Source of the DNA: Clostridia bacterium | GTDB lineage: Bacteria > Bacteroidota > Bacteroidia > Bacteroidales > 4484-276 | Assembly: GCA_009928785.1 (NCBI GenBank) | Contig: SABY01000004.1 | Span: 1 to 64,000 of the forward strand | Length of the DNA: 64,000 nt | Direction of reading: 5' to 3' | Shown: positions 28,263-37,334 of the stretch, one piece after another | Position numbering within the stretch: position 1 is the stretch's first letter | Layout: each line of letters opens with the position of its first letter | Program-made: the position numbers and the translations under genes | The notes under the pieces: model-generated | What the model was told of the DNA's origin: nothing | Database searches by the model: none | What the model saw: the letters and a program-made list of their open reading frames with translations, nothing else

Positions 28263-31200
28263 TTATTGGATAATGATTTTTTCGTGATAATATTCCTGCC
28301 CTATCCTGATGCGAACCACATAAACACCTGCCGGTAAACGGCCAATATCGAAGACATTAATACTATTAATCAACGGCTTATTCTCTATTTGTATGATCCT
28401 TTGCCCTGACAGACTAACCATTTCAAAATCGGCTGTGCCTGTCGATAGCGCCTGCCCGATCTCTATAAATAACTGGTCATGCGCCGGATTGGGAAATATC
28501 CTGAAAGGTTTGGCGGTGGCTTCCCCTCCGATTGCAAGGGGCGGATTGAAAAATGACAGCGAACCGCACACTGCCTGGTCGTCCCAGGTAATCACAAAAT
28601 ATTTGTACTGCACCGGATCGAAAGGATGCGGCAGCCGGCAATACCATTCGCCCTGCTGTGGGATGATGTACCGTTGGCCAAGATAGCCGTTGATAATCGG
28701 GTACCAGCCCCATTCGTAGCGATCGGCATCGGCGCTGGAACAAAGCAACATATTGTCGCCGGTTTTTTTGGTAACAGTCACTTTTTCGGGAGCCTGCTCA
28801 CTGCTGATGCTGATAGTTTTTAATATCGGCGTCTGTTCGCAGCCAAAGCGGCTGATGGTAGCTACCGACAATGTAACATCACCCGGCTGATTGCTCCAGT
28901 CGATAATTGCTACCGAACCATCGAGCACCGGTGTAAGAGTGCCGGCATCAGGCGTCAATTGCCATCTGAAAGTTTCGCCGGGAGCAGCACCCGTTACCGA
29001 ATAAATCACTCCAGCCTGTTGGCTGCACACCTGCATCATCCCATCGAAGTCGCGCGCCGGTGGCAATGAATTGACTTTTAAAGTGAATAATGCTGTATCT
29101 GTAGTTCCATAGTTATACATCACCAGCGCGTAGTTGGTTGTAACCAATGGCGAAAAAATGGGCTGGGTAAAAACGCTCAATGAGTCGGAACTGAGGCCGG
29201 TGTCCACAGGCTGCGAAAGCCAGCGGAAGCCACGCTGCCCATAGGTACCGGTGATGCTAACAAGAGGATAGTTCAAATCACCGGGAGCCAGCGCTCCACC
29301 AGCACAAATGGCAAGCGTATCTGAGACGTTACTAAATATTATCTTCGGATCGATAGGCACGGCCGTGAAATCAGCATGGACACTGTCCGTTTGCTCTGTC
29401 TCGAAGGTATAACTGGCCGGTTCGAAATAAAAATTCTCTTTGCGCGGCGTGATGGCTCCAACCCAACCATAGGCAGCCTGATACGAGTATTTGCCACCAT
29501 TGGCACCCTGGGTGTAAACTGAATCTTCGCCAATATAGATCGTAACGCCATCAGCAGGCGTGCCGGCCTGGCCATCAATCAATACCTTGCCGGAGATATT
29601 TATAAAATTGGCACTGTTTTTCTTTTGCTGAAAATAGAAATATTGCTGTGCAATCCCATCTTCCGAGCGGAAGGTAAGGTAGGAAGAGCGGCTAAGAAAT
29701 GAACTTTCATTTTCATTGATGGTAAGCAAAATTGTATCATTTCCTGAAGCTGTGGTATCGCTTAGCTGATACCATTCTCTGCCGGGAACTTTTTCGATGG
29801 CGTAATTTAAAATATTAGAAAACAACGATAACTCCACCTGAGCACCATCAGCCTCAATGGAGGTCAGTCCCGCCGGCAGCACCGCCAAATATGGTTGCGA
29901 CGACGAAGCCTGAAAAACGGAAACCTGGTCAGAAACGTTGGTATCGCTTACGCTAAAAATATTTATAAATCCATAGCGCGAATCCAGTTGATTATTGGTA
30001 TCCACCTGCACCATGAGCTGCTCTTCGACGCGCTGAACCGACATCCAGGAAGCGGCGGCTGTATAATCCCAAGCATCCACATTGGTGGTGGTAATGGTGA
30101 AAGGCATCAAAGCTCCGCCATAAAATGATACTTCCTGCTCGTTGGGCGCACCCAAAATGTAAGACGCAAGGCCTGAATATTGAAAAACAGCAACCGAATC
30201 GGTGACTCCGGGAAAATCTATAGCAGCAACAAGGATAATTGCCTGTCGGGATTCGTAAGAAATATTTTGATCGACCTCCAGTGCCAGCAATCCCCCACCC
30301 TGCTCCGTTACCGAAATCCAATCAGGCACCGAGGCCGGAATTACCTGCCACACGCCTGTATTGGCAGCAGTAACCGTAAACAACACACCGGCAGTGGCTT
30401 TATGCGATACAAGCTGCTCACGTGGTGCGCAAAGCAGATATCGATCCAGTCCGGCATATTGAAAAATCATCACCGAATCGATGATTTCCGGCAAGTCGGT
30501 AGCACGCAAAATAATGGTTGCCAGCCGCGACTCCAGCGTTGTATTGGCCGAAATAGAGAGGGTAAGTATTTCGCCACCGGCTTCGGTCACGCTAATCCAA
30601 TTTGTTGGTACCGACTGCAACTCCACCTCCCATCCATTAGCAAGATTGGCAGTGGTAACCACAAAGCTCGCCGCCGGATTTCCCGTGTGCGCTACCACAA
30701 TTTCGCGGGGCGCTGCAAGCAACGTAGCCGCAGGAGCAGCCAGTTGAAAAATTTGTAAAGAATCCATTACCGCCGGGTTGGCAGGATCGATAAGCCGGAT
30801 AGTAGCCTGGCGCGTCAGGAAGGCGACGTTGGGACTTACGTCAAAACTAATTAATGTATCGTTGAGCACATCCTGTTGTATCCATGCCGGGATGGTAGCG
30901 GCATCGGGCTGCCAACTGCCGGTGTTGACGGCCTGCACCAGAAAATTGATGCTGTCGCTGCCGGTAGAGGGAACAATCTGCTCGCGGGGCGCCACCAGCA
31001 AAAAAGTGTCAAGCGCCGAATATTGATATATTTTAATCGTATCGTCGGACTGAGGATGATCAGTAGAAAAAATCCTGATAAAGGCATTGCGCGTTTGGGT
31101 CAAAATGTTGGTGTCAACTGAAAACTGAAGATCGTCGCCACCTGATGCCATTAGTGCCACCCAGGCGGGGAGGGTGGAAGCATCAACTTGCCAGCTTACA

Positions 31201-34016
31201 ACGTTGCGCCTGGTTATGGAAAAATCTACCTGGGCAGCACCTGTAAATCCAACCCTTTGCTCGCGCGGCGCAGCTATCAAAAAGGTATCGGGCAAAGCAT
31301 ACTGGAAGATGAATACCGAATCATAAATTGCGCTGTTGTTGTCTTTGTGCAAATAGACCACAGCCTGACGGATAGTGTCGATGTCGTTTGGCGCAATTTC
31401 CAGTTTTAACAAATCATTCCCAAATACTTGAATAGCAATCCAGGGAGGCACCGAGGCTGCATCGACAATCCACCCCGAAATATTTACAGCAGTAACATCG
31501 AAAGTTAACGCAGTGTCGCCTGCAGCACTTACAAGCTGCTCGCGGGGCGAAGCCAGCAGAAAGGTATCCAAAGCCGAATATTGATATACCAATGCCGAAT
31601 CGGTGACGGAGGGATGATCGGGAACCAGAAGACGAACCGTACCCTGGCGTGTATTGGTAAGAGGATTTTCGTCCACGTTGAGTTCTAAAATATTATTTCC
31701 TGATGCTGTCACCTGCATCCAATTGGGAAGTGTAGATAGATCAACCTGCCATTGGTCGATATTCACCGCAGTAATATCAAAGGTAAGCCCGGTAGTCGCT
31801 GTATGAAGTACGTGTTGCTGCCGCGGCGCTGCAAGTAAAATGGTATCGGCGCCGGCCACCTGCACCACCAGCACCGAATCGTAAACCGAGGGATCATTAA
31901 CACCAAAAATTTTGATTTGCGCCTGACGCGTAATATTGTCGGGATTGGCCAGTACTTTCAAAAGCAGCAAAGTATCCGTGGGCTGCTGCTGCTGTATCCA
32001 TTGCGGAAGCATCCCATCGTCAATGATCCATCCACCGGTGTTAAAATCTTTTATTACAAATACGACTGCGTCGCTGCCGATGCTCATCACCTGCTGCTGC
32101 CGGGGAGCCGCCAGCAGATAACTGTCGTTGGCGGCGTATTGCAACACCACAACTGTGTCGGCTATCGCCGGATTGTCTGTGGCGACAAGCACTACCTCCG
32201 CCTGTCGTGTCTGATTGCTCTGGTTGGGTGATACCTCCAAACTTAGCACTTCACCCCCTTGTGCTAAAACCGTTAACCAGGGTGCTAATGCGCCGGCATC
32301 AACCTGCCAACCGCTGATATTGGCGGTAGTTACCTGAAAATCTATTTGTGGGCTACCGGCATGTTCAACACTCATCAAGCGTGGTGCGGCCAGCAATGCC
32401 GGAACAGGTGCTCCGTTTTGAAAAATCACTCCTGTGTCGGCAACAGCAGGATTGGTAGCATCAAAAACTTTAAAAACAACTTGCCGCGGCGAATTTGATG
32501 TATTAGGAGCAACTCCAAAAACAAGCGTACTTCCGTTAATAATGGTATCGATGATCCATTCCGCCGGTTCGAGTAATGCGACCTCCCACACTGGCACATT
32601 CGCACTATTGATCGTAAAAACGTCAGATAAACCACCCGCATAGCTTATTGTAGTAAATTCGGGATTTAGCAAAACGTAAGCTGCAACTCCCGCTTGCACC
32701 ACTTTTATTTCGTCAAAAACACCTGCTGCTGGGTCACTGATGGTGATAATAGCTTCCCGCGCCGCCGCATTGGTATTGAGATCAATGGCTGCCTGAAGGG
32801 CGGTGTCGCCTATAAGTTGTGGCGTTATCCATGGGCTGTTGGTTGTGGCAGTTAAGATGCCTGTATTTTGGGTGGCAATAATAAAAGGAGCAGGTAATTG
32901 CGCATCATCCCAACCTACAAACTGTATGCGTGGTGATAAAAGGATATAAGGCTGCGAGCATGGCATTCGATAAACAAAAAGTGTGTCGGTGATTACAGAA
33001 TCCTGAACGCTGCAAATTACCACAGTATCGCGCGCCATGCCGGGGAGGCTGCTTGCAGGCAAAGTAACATTAATGGCATCGTTACTTAAAACTTGCACCG
33101 CGGCCTGCTGCGAACGATACAAAACCCTTATGCTGCCCACATTGTATCTAAAAATATCCACATTAAAACTTCCTCCTGCACAAGGCAATATTTTCAAATC
33201 AGGCGATAGCAGAATAAAAGCTGCCTGCTGCATGACCAGAAGCGTATCGGATATGGAAGGGTCGGAAGCATCGCGCACAATCACCAGTGCTGTGCGGCCC
33301 ATTCCGGTAAGGTTTGGTGAAACCTGCAACCTGAAAGAATCATCCGTAACACTCGGCTGATGCACCTGAAGCCAATTAACACTTTCGTTAACCGTCCAGG
33401 CATCCACATTAATATGTGTTACCGCGAAAACTTCGGACAATCCTCCCTGTGGCGGTTCTATGCTATAATCGGGCGAAACAATGATCAGTTGAGCCGGCAT
33501 AGGCTGTTGCAAAATGAAGGAAGAAAACAACAGGGTAACTTTATCTGAAGTTGCCGAAATCTTTACTTCGCCCGTTCGGGGGGCAAAGGTGGTATTGGGA
33601 GAAATCGTGACTATAATGGATTTATTGATTGTATCAATTTCAGGATTTGTTATCCAGCTTGGATTGCCGGGGAAAGTGACCACGATTGAGTCCTGCCAAA
33701 AATTCTCTGAAATTACGTATTCAAACATTGCTGAAGTAGCATCATAACTTACCACTTTAATTTCGGGAATCATATAAATGGTATCGCCGAGCTGGTACTC
33801 AGGGTTGTAAACGGGCATGCCGTCGTTAGTTAAAATTTCTAAGACCTTTTTTTCATCAAGTCGCCCATTGGAGTGGGCTGCTATTTCAGCAATTGATAAT
33901 TTATACGCATCCGATGAGAAAAACTCCGGTGAAGTTTGTGCTACGACCTCCTTACCATTAAAGCAGGAAAGCATTAGAAAAGTGACAAAAACCGATAAGT
34001 AAAATCTTTTTTTCAT
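28263..34016 (-). CDS. giant multi-BACON-domain protein with carboxypeptidase-regulatory-like domain and T9SS type A sorting domain
   Basis: About 14 repeats of ~92 aa: LLAAPRxQxVxxxGxxxxFxVTxxNxxxWxVDxxxxPxWIxV...RQAxIxLxxxDxPxVxDSxxVFQYA; C-terminal FRIFPNPAHDQLFIEIG...VFDIGRLPAGVYVVRIRIGQEYYHEKIIIQ. Confidence 0.88.
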   Translation of the reverse strand: MKKRFYLSVFVTFLMLSCFNGKEVVAQTSPEFFSSDAYKLSIAEIAAHSNGRLDEKKVLEILTNDGMPVYNPEYQLGDTIYMIPEIKVVSYDATSAMFEYVISENFWQDSIVVTFPGNPSWITNPEIDTINKSIIVTISPNTTFAPRTGEVKISATSDKVTLLFSSFILQQPMPAQLIIVSPDYSIEPPQGGLSEVFAVTHINVDAWTVNESVNWLQVHQPSVTDDSFRLQVSPNLTGMGRTALVIVRDASDPSISDTLLVMQQAAFILLSPDLKILPCAGGSFNVDIFRYNVGSIRVLYRSQQAAVQVLSNDAINVTLPASSLPGMARDTVVICSVQDSVITDTLFVYRMPCSQPYILLSPRIQFVGWDDAQLPAPFIIATQNTGILTATTNSPWITPQLIGDTALQAAIDLNTNAAAREAIITISDPAAGVFDEIKVVQAGVAAYVLLNPEFTTISYAGGLSDVFTINSANVPVWEVALLEPAEWIIDTIINGSTLVFGVAPNTSNSPRQVVFKVFDATNPAVADTGVIFQNGAPVPALLAAPRLMSVEHAGSPQIDFQVTTANISGWQVDAGALAPWLTVLAQGGEVLSLEVSPNQSNQTRQAEVVLVATDNPAIADTVVVLQYAANDSYLLAAPRQQQVMSIGSDAVVFVIKDFNTGGWIIDDGMLPQWIQQQQPTDTLLLLKVLANPDNITRQAQIKIFGVNDPSVYDSVLVVQVAGADTILLAAPRQQHVLHTATTGLTFDITAVNIDQWQVDLSTLPNWMQVTASGNNILELNVDENPLTNTRQGTVRLLVPDHPSVTDSALVYQYSALDTFLLASPREQLVSAAGDTALTFDVTAVNISGWIVDAASVPPWIAIQVFGNDLLKLEIAPNDIDTIRQAVVYLHKDNNSAIYDSVFIFQYALPDTFLIAAPREQRVGFTGAAQVDFSITRRNVVSWQVDASTLPAWVALMASGGDDLQFSVDTNILTQTRNAFIRIFSTDHPQSDDTIKIYQYSALDTFLLVAPREQIVPSTGSDSINFLVQAVNTGSWQPDAATIPAWIQQDVLNDTLISFDVSPNVAFLTRQATIRLIDPANPAVMDSLQIFQLAAPAATLLAAPREIVVAHTGNPAASFVVTTANLANGWEVELQSVPTNWISVTEAGGEILTLSISANTTLESRLATIILRATDLPEIIDSVMIFQYAGLDRYLLCAPREQLVSHKATAGVLFTVTAANTGVWQVIPASVPDWISVTEQGGGLLALEVDQNISYESRQAIILVAAIDFPGVTDSVAVFQYSGLASYILGAPNEQEVSFYGGALMPFTITTTNVDAWDYTAAASWMSVQRVEEQLMVQVDTNNQLDSRYGFINIFSVSDTNVSDQVSVFQASSSQPYLAVLPAGLTSIEADGAQVELSLFSNILNYAIEKVPGREWYQLSDTTASGNDTILLTINENESSFLSRSSYLTFRSEDGIAQQYFYFQQKKNSANFINISGKVLIDGQAGTPADGVTIYIGEDSVYTQGANGGKYSYQAAYGWVGAITPRKENFYFEPASYTFETEQTDSVHADFTAVPIDPKIIFSNVSDTLAICAGGALAPGDLNYPLVSITGTYGQRGFRWLSQPVDTGLSSDSLSVFTQPIFSPLVTTNYALVMYNYGTTDTALFTLKVNSLPPARDFDGMMQVCSQQAGVIYSVTGAAPGETFRWQLTPDAGTLTPVLDGSVAIIDWSNQPGDVTLSVATISRFGCEQTPILKTISISSEQAPEKVTVTKKTGDNMLLCSSADADRYEWGWYPIINGYLGQRYIIPQQGEWYCRLPHPFDPVQYKYFVITWDDQAVCGSLSFFNPPLAIGGEATAKPFRIFPNPAHDQLFIEIGQALSTGTADFEMVSLSGQRIIQIENKPLINSINVFDIGRLPAGVYVVRIRIGQEYYHEKIIIQ

Positions 34017-34023
34017 AAGCTGA

Positions 34024-37000
34024 TTATTTTTCTGAATCCGTCGAACCACGAAGAATTATAGAACAATCGGGCAGCCATGCCTGCAACTGTTGCAACTGAG
34101 CGTCAGACAGAGCATCCGATACGATAAGTAAACCGGAAAGCTGTTGCAGATTTTTAATTTCAACAGGCAACTGCCGCAAGTTGGGCATATCAAGGCTAAG
34201 CATTTTCAACCGGACGAGTTTGCCAAGTTCCGCAGGCAGTGAAGTCATTTGCTGCGATGAGATATATAACCGCTGCAACTGTGTGATGTCGAAAAATTGA
34301 TCGGGCAAGACCTGTAAATCTGCTTCGGCCAGCATCAACCCTGTAAGTGCCGGTAGTCGGGCAATGAGTTTAAATGTTGCATTGATATCCGACAAAGGAG
34401 CTACGCTTATGCTTAGATAATTCAGGCGCGACAGCCGTGTGATCGAATCGGGCAGTTTTTCCAGCGGATTGTATGCTGCCGATAGGAGTGTCAATTGACT
34501 GAGATCACTTATCTGGTCGGGCAAATATGCGATTTGATTGTGATCGATAAAAAGATGATCGAGTTCTTTTAAAGCTCCAATTTCGGATGGCAATGCAGTG
34601 AGTTGATTATTATTCAATATCAACCCGCGCAATCCGGTGGCATTTTTTATTTCCGGCGGGAGTGCCGCTATCTGGTTGTTGCTCACATCGAGAAGCCTGA
34701 GGTTTTTGAGCTGCCCCAAAGCCCTATTGGGCAATCTCACCAGCGAATTATTGCTAAGGTCAAGATTGCGCAGATTTTTTGCACCAGCGATTTGTTCAGG
34801 AAAATCCGTTATGTCCCCCCCCGACAAATCCAATTCCCGAAGATTGGCAAGTCCATCTTTCTTCACTGAGATAAGCACCGCAGGGCTCACAATCACCATC
34901 AACTTGTTGCGTCGGCTGATGTCGGGCTGCTCCGAAGAAGTATAAACAACGCCGCGCTTCAGGTGCTGCAAAGCACCGCTGATGTTATTGGCTGAAAGTT
35001 GATCACTTTCGTGCAAATCCAAAACCAGCAGGTTGTCCATCAGAAGCATCTGATCGGGCAACGATTCCATTGCATCCACCCGAATCAGCGTTACATTTTC
35101 GTCGCGATAGAAATCGGCAACATCAGCATGCGTCGAGAAAATAATCTTGCGCTGCGACACACTAAAAGTTTCACACAAATATCCGAGGTCGAGGTTTGGA
35201 TTACCACGCAGATCGAGGTATTTGAGCGCAGGCATCCTGGCGATGGCTTGTGGCAACGAATCGATTTGGTTGTATGAAACGTCGATGCGCGATAAAACGC
35301 TAAGCCCCTGCAATGCATCCGGCAATCGTTTTATATTATTATTATTAAGAAAAAGTGCTGTCAATCGGGTGAGCTGCGTGAGCGAGGCTGGCAAAGAGTT
35401 GATTTGGTTGTGCCCTGCATCTAACCGGATTATCTTTTCCAATTTTCCAATGGTTTCGGGCAGCATGGTCAATCGGTTACCCGACAAATTCAATATTTCT
35501 AATCCGGTCAAACTACCGATTTCAGTCGGAAGTTCCGCAATATGGTTTTGATGCAAATCCAAAATGGCAAGACTTTGTAGCCGATGATCCTTCAGCTCCA
35601 GATTTGTAATTTTATTACCACTCATAGCAAGATTGGTCAGTCGCGTGAGTTGTTTAAGCTGTGCCGGAAAATTGAGCAATTCATTATTGTTCAGTTTCAA
35701 AAAAGTAAGGCTTTCGAGCCGGCCAAAGCCGGCAGGAAGTGTAGATATTTTATTGTTGGCGGCATCCAGTTCGTCGAGAAAGTACAAATTGCCAATGCTG
35801 TCGGGCAAGGCAGATAGCTTGTTGTTATTAATAAATAATTCGTTGAGCCTGATGAGCTGCGTAATATTTTCGGGCAGCGCTATTAATTGGTTATCACTTA
35901 CGTCGAGCAAATTAAGTTGGTGAAGCGCCGAAATATCTTCCGGAATAGTGGTGATATTATTACCACCCAAACGGAGCATGGTAAGATTTTCGAGATTTAG
36001 AACAGGCTTAGGAAAATCGGTAAGTTGGTTGGAAGAAACATCCAGCGCCAACAAATCTGCGAGAAGGCTCAGGCTATCAGGCAGCACGCTGAGGTGATTT
36101 TGGCTAACATCGAGTAAGGTAAGCTGCGAGAGGTTGCCTATTTCTTGTGGCAATTGTTTCAAATTATTACCTCCAACCGAAAGCGCCTGAAGTTGTGAAA
36201 GCCCGGTAATGGCGACAGGCAGTGAAGAAATTTGGTTTTTTGAAATATCAAGCCATTGCAACTGATCAAGTACCGACAGGTCGGATGGAAGATTGCTGAT
36301 AAAATTTCCGGCAAGGTTAAGCTCCCGGAGGTGACAAAAATCCAGGATAACCTCAGGAAAACGCCTAAGCTGGTTGTAGTGAAGCCGCAACTGCCGCAGC
36401 TCTTGCAAAGTCGCCAGTGAATCGTCAAAGTTCCCAATCAGATTGTTTCCCAAATCCAAAGTGTGTAATGCGACAAGCTGCCCGACTTGTGGTGGTATTT
36501 CTTTTATAAAATTATTGTTCAAAAATAGATTATTCAAATGGGGCAGTTTGCCAATACTGTCGGGCAATTGCTCCAGCCGGTTGTCGCTCAGATCGAGCAA
36601 CTGCAAGTTGGTAAATTGCCCAAGATTGGCTTCAATTCTCCGTATTTTGTTTTGTTTAAGGATGAGAAATTTCAACGCACGCAGCGTATCAAAACCCTGA
36701 GCGACCACTTGAAGATCATTGTCGGAAGCAATCAAAACATTGATTTTGGCATTATTAAAAACAACTTCCGGCAGCTCTTTGAGCTGTTTGCCACTGATGT
36801 CCAATGCGCGGGTGTCGGAGGTGAGGGTGCCAAAGCCGTCGGCAAGTTGATAATTGTTGCCAACAGTATCCACCAGAAACAGCCTGCTGCCAATGCGTGC
36901 ACGTGCCAGGCCATAATTATCAAAAGGCCGGGCTTCGTCGTACCGGTAACCGATCACAGCTTTTCCCGATGTATTAATAAAACCATACTTGTTGTCTTTG

Positions 37001-37329
37001 TAAGCCAGCGCTAATCTGCCGTCGTAAAAATAAAATGCGCCAATGATGGAGGCTTTCTGCTGGTTGGCCAGCTTCAGATCCATCTGTTGTAACCTGATAG
37101 CTTCGCGGCAGTGATCTTTCCAATAGATGGCTGAGTCCTCCTTGCCAGGACTGGTAGCCCACTCGTAGGCCTTATCAAAATACTGAAATGCTTTGATGAA
37201 ATCGGGCGGGTCGGCATTGAGCAACTGGCGGGCTTTGTCGAAGTTGCGCCCGAAGTTGTCGTTCTGAGCCTGCACCAACAGCACTGCCAGTAGCGAAAAA
37301 ATTAATAAGATGGCTTTTTTTGCTTTCAT
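34024..37329 (-). CDS. secreted leucine-rich-repeat protein with N-terminal WG-type repeat
   Basis: MKAKKAILLIFSLLAVLLVQAQ signal peptide; KDNKYGFINTSGKAVIGYRYDEARPF (WG repeat); >30 LRRs of LxxLxxLxLxxNxIxxLPxxI type. Confidence 0.92.
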   Translation of the reverse strand: MKAKKAILLIFSLLAVLLVQAQNDNFGRNFDKARQLLNADPPDFIKAFQYFDKAYEWATSPGKEDSAIYWKDHCREAIRLQQMDLKLANQQKASIIGAFYFYDGRLALAYKDNKYGFINTSGKAVIGYRYDEARPFDNYGLARARIGSRLFLVDTVGNNYQLADGFGTLTSDTRALDISGKQLKELPEVVFNNAKINVLIASDNDLQVVAQGFDTLRALKFLILKQNKIRRIEANLGQFTNLQLLDLSDNRLEQLPDSIGKLPHLNNLFLNNNFIKEIPPQVGQLVALHTLDLGNNLIGNFDDSLATLQELRQLRLHYNQLRRFPEVILDFCHLRELNLAGNFISNLPSDLSVLDQLQWLDISKNQISSLPVAITGLSQLQALSVGGNNLKQLPQEIGNLSQLTLLDVSQNHLSVLPDSLSLLADLLALDVSSNQLTDFPKPVLNLENLTMLRLGGNNITTIPEDISALHQLNLLDVSDNQLIALPENITQLIRLNELFINNNKLSALPDSIGNLYFLDELDAANNKISTLPAGFGRLESLTFLKLNNNELLNFPAQLKQLTRLTNLAMSGNKITNLELKDHRLQSLAILDLHQNHIAELPTEIGSLTGLEILNLSGNRLTMLPETIGKLEKIIRLDAGHNQINSLPASLTQLTRLTALFLNNNNIKRLPDALQGLSVLSRIDVSYNQIDSLPQAIARMPALKYLDLRGNPNLDLGYLCETFSVSQRKIIFSTHADVADFYRDENVTLIRVDAMESLPDQMLLMDNLLVLDLHESDQLSANNISGALQHLKRGVVYTSSEQPDISRRNKLMVIVSPAVLISVKKDGLANLRELDLSGGDITDFPEQIAGAKNLRNLDLSNNSLVRLPNRALGQLKNLRLLDVSNNQIAALPPEIKNATGLRGLILNNNQLTALPSEIGALKELDHLFIDHNQIAYLPDQISDLSQLTLLSAAYNPLEKLPDSITRLSRLNYLSISVAPLSDINATFKLIARLPALTGLMLAEADLQVLPDQFFDITQLQRLYISSQQMTSLPAELGKLVRLKMLSLDMPNLRQLPVEIKNLQQLSGLLIVSDALSDAQLQQLQAWLPDCSIILRGSTDSEK

Positions 37330-37334
37330 GCTAA

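Noticed and set aside
28263-34049. Recent slippage expansion of the BACON repeats at DNA level
   Set aside because: Repeat units share protein motifs, but the codons around APREQ differ widely (ctgctcgcggggcgc, ctgctgccggggagc, ttgctgccgcggcgc), so units are diverged.
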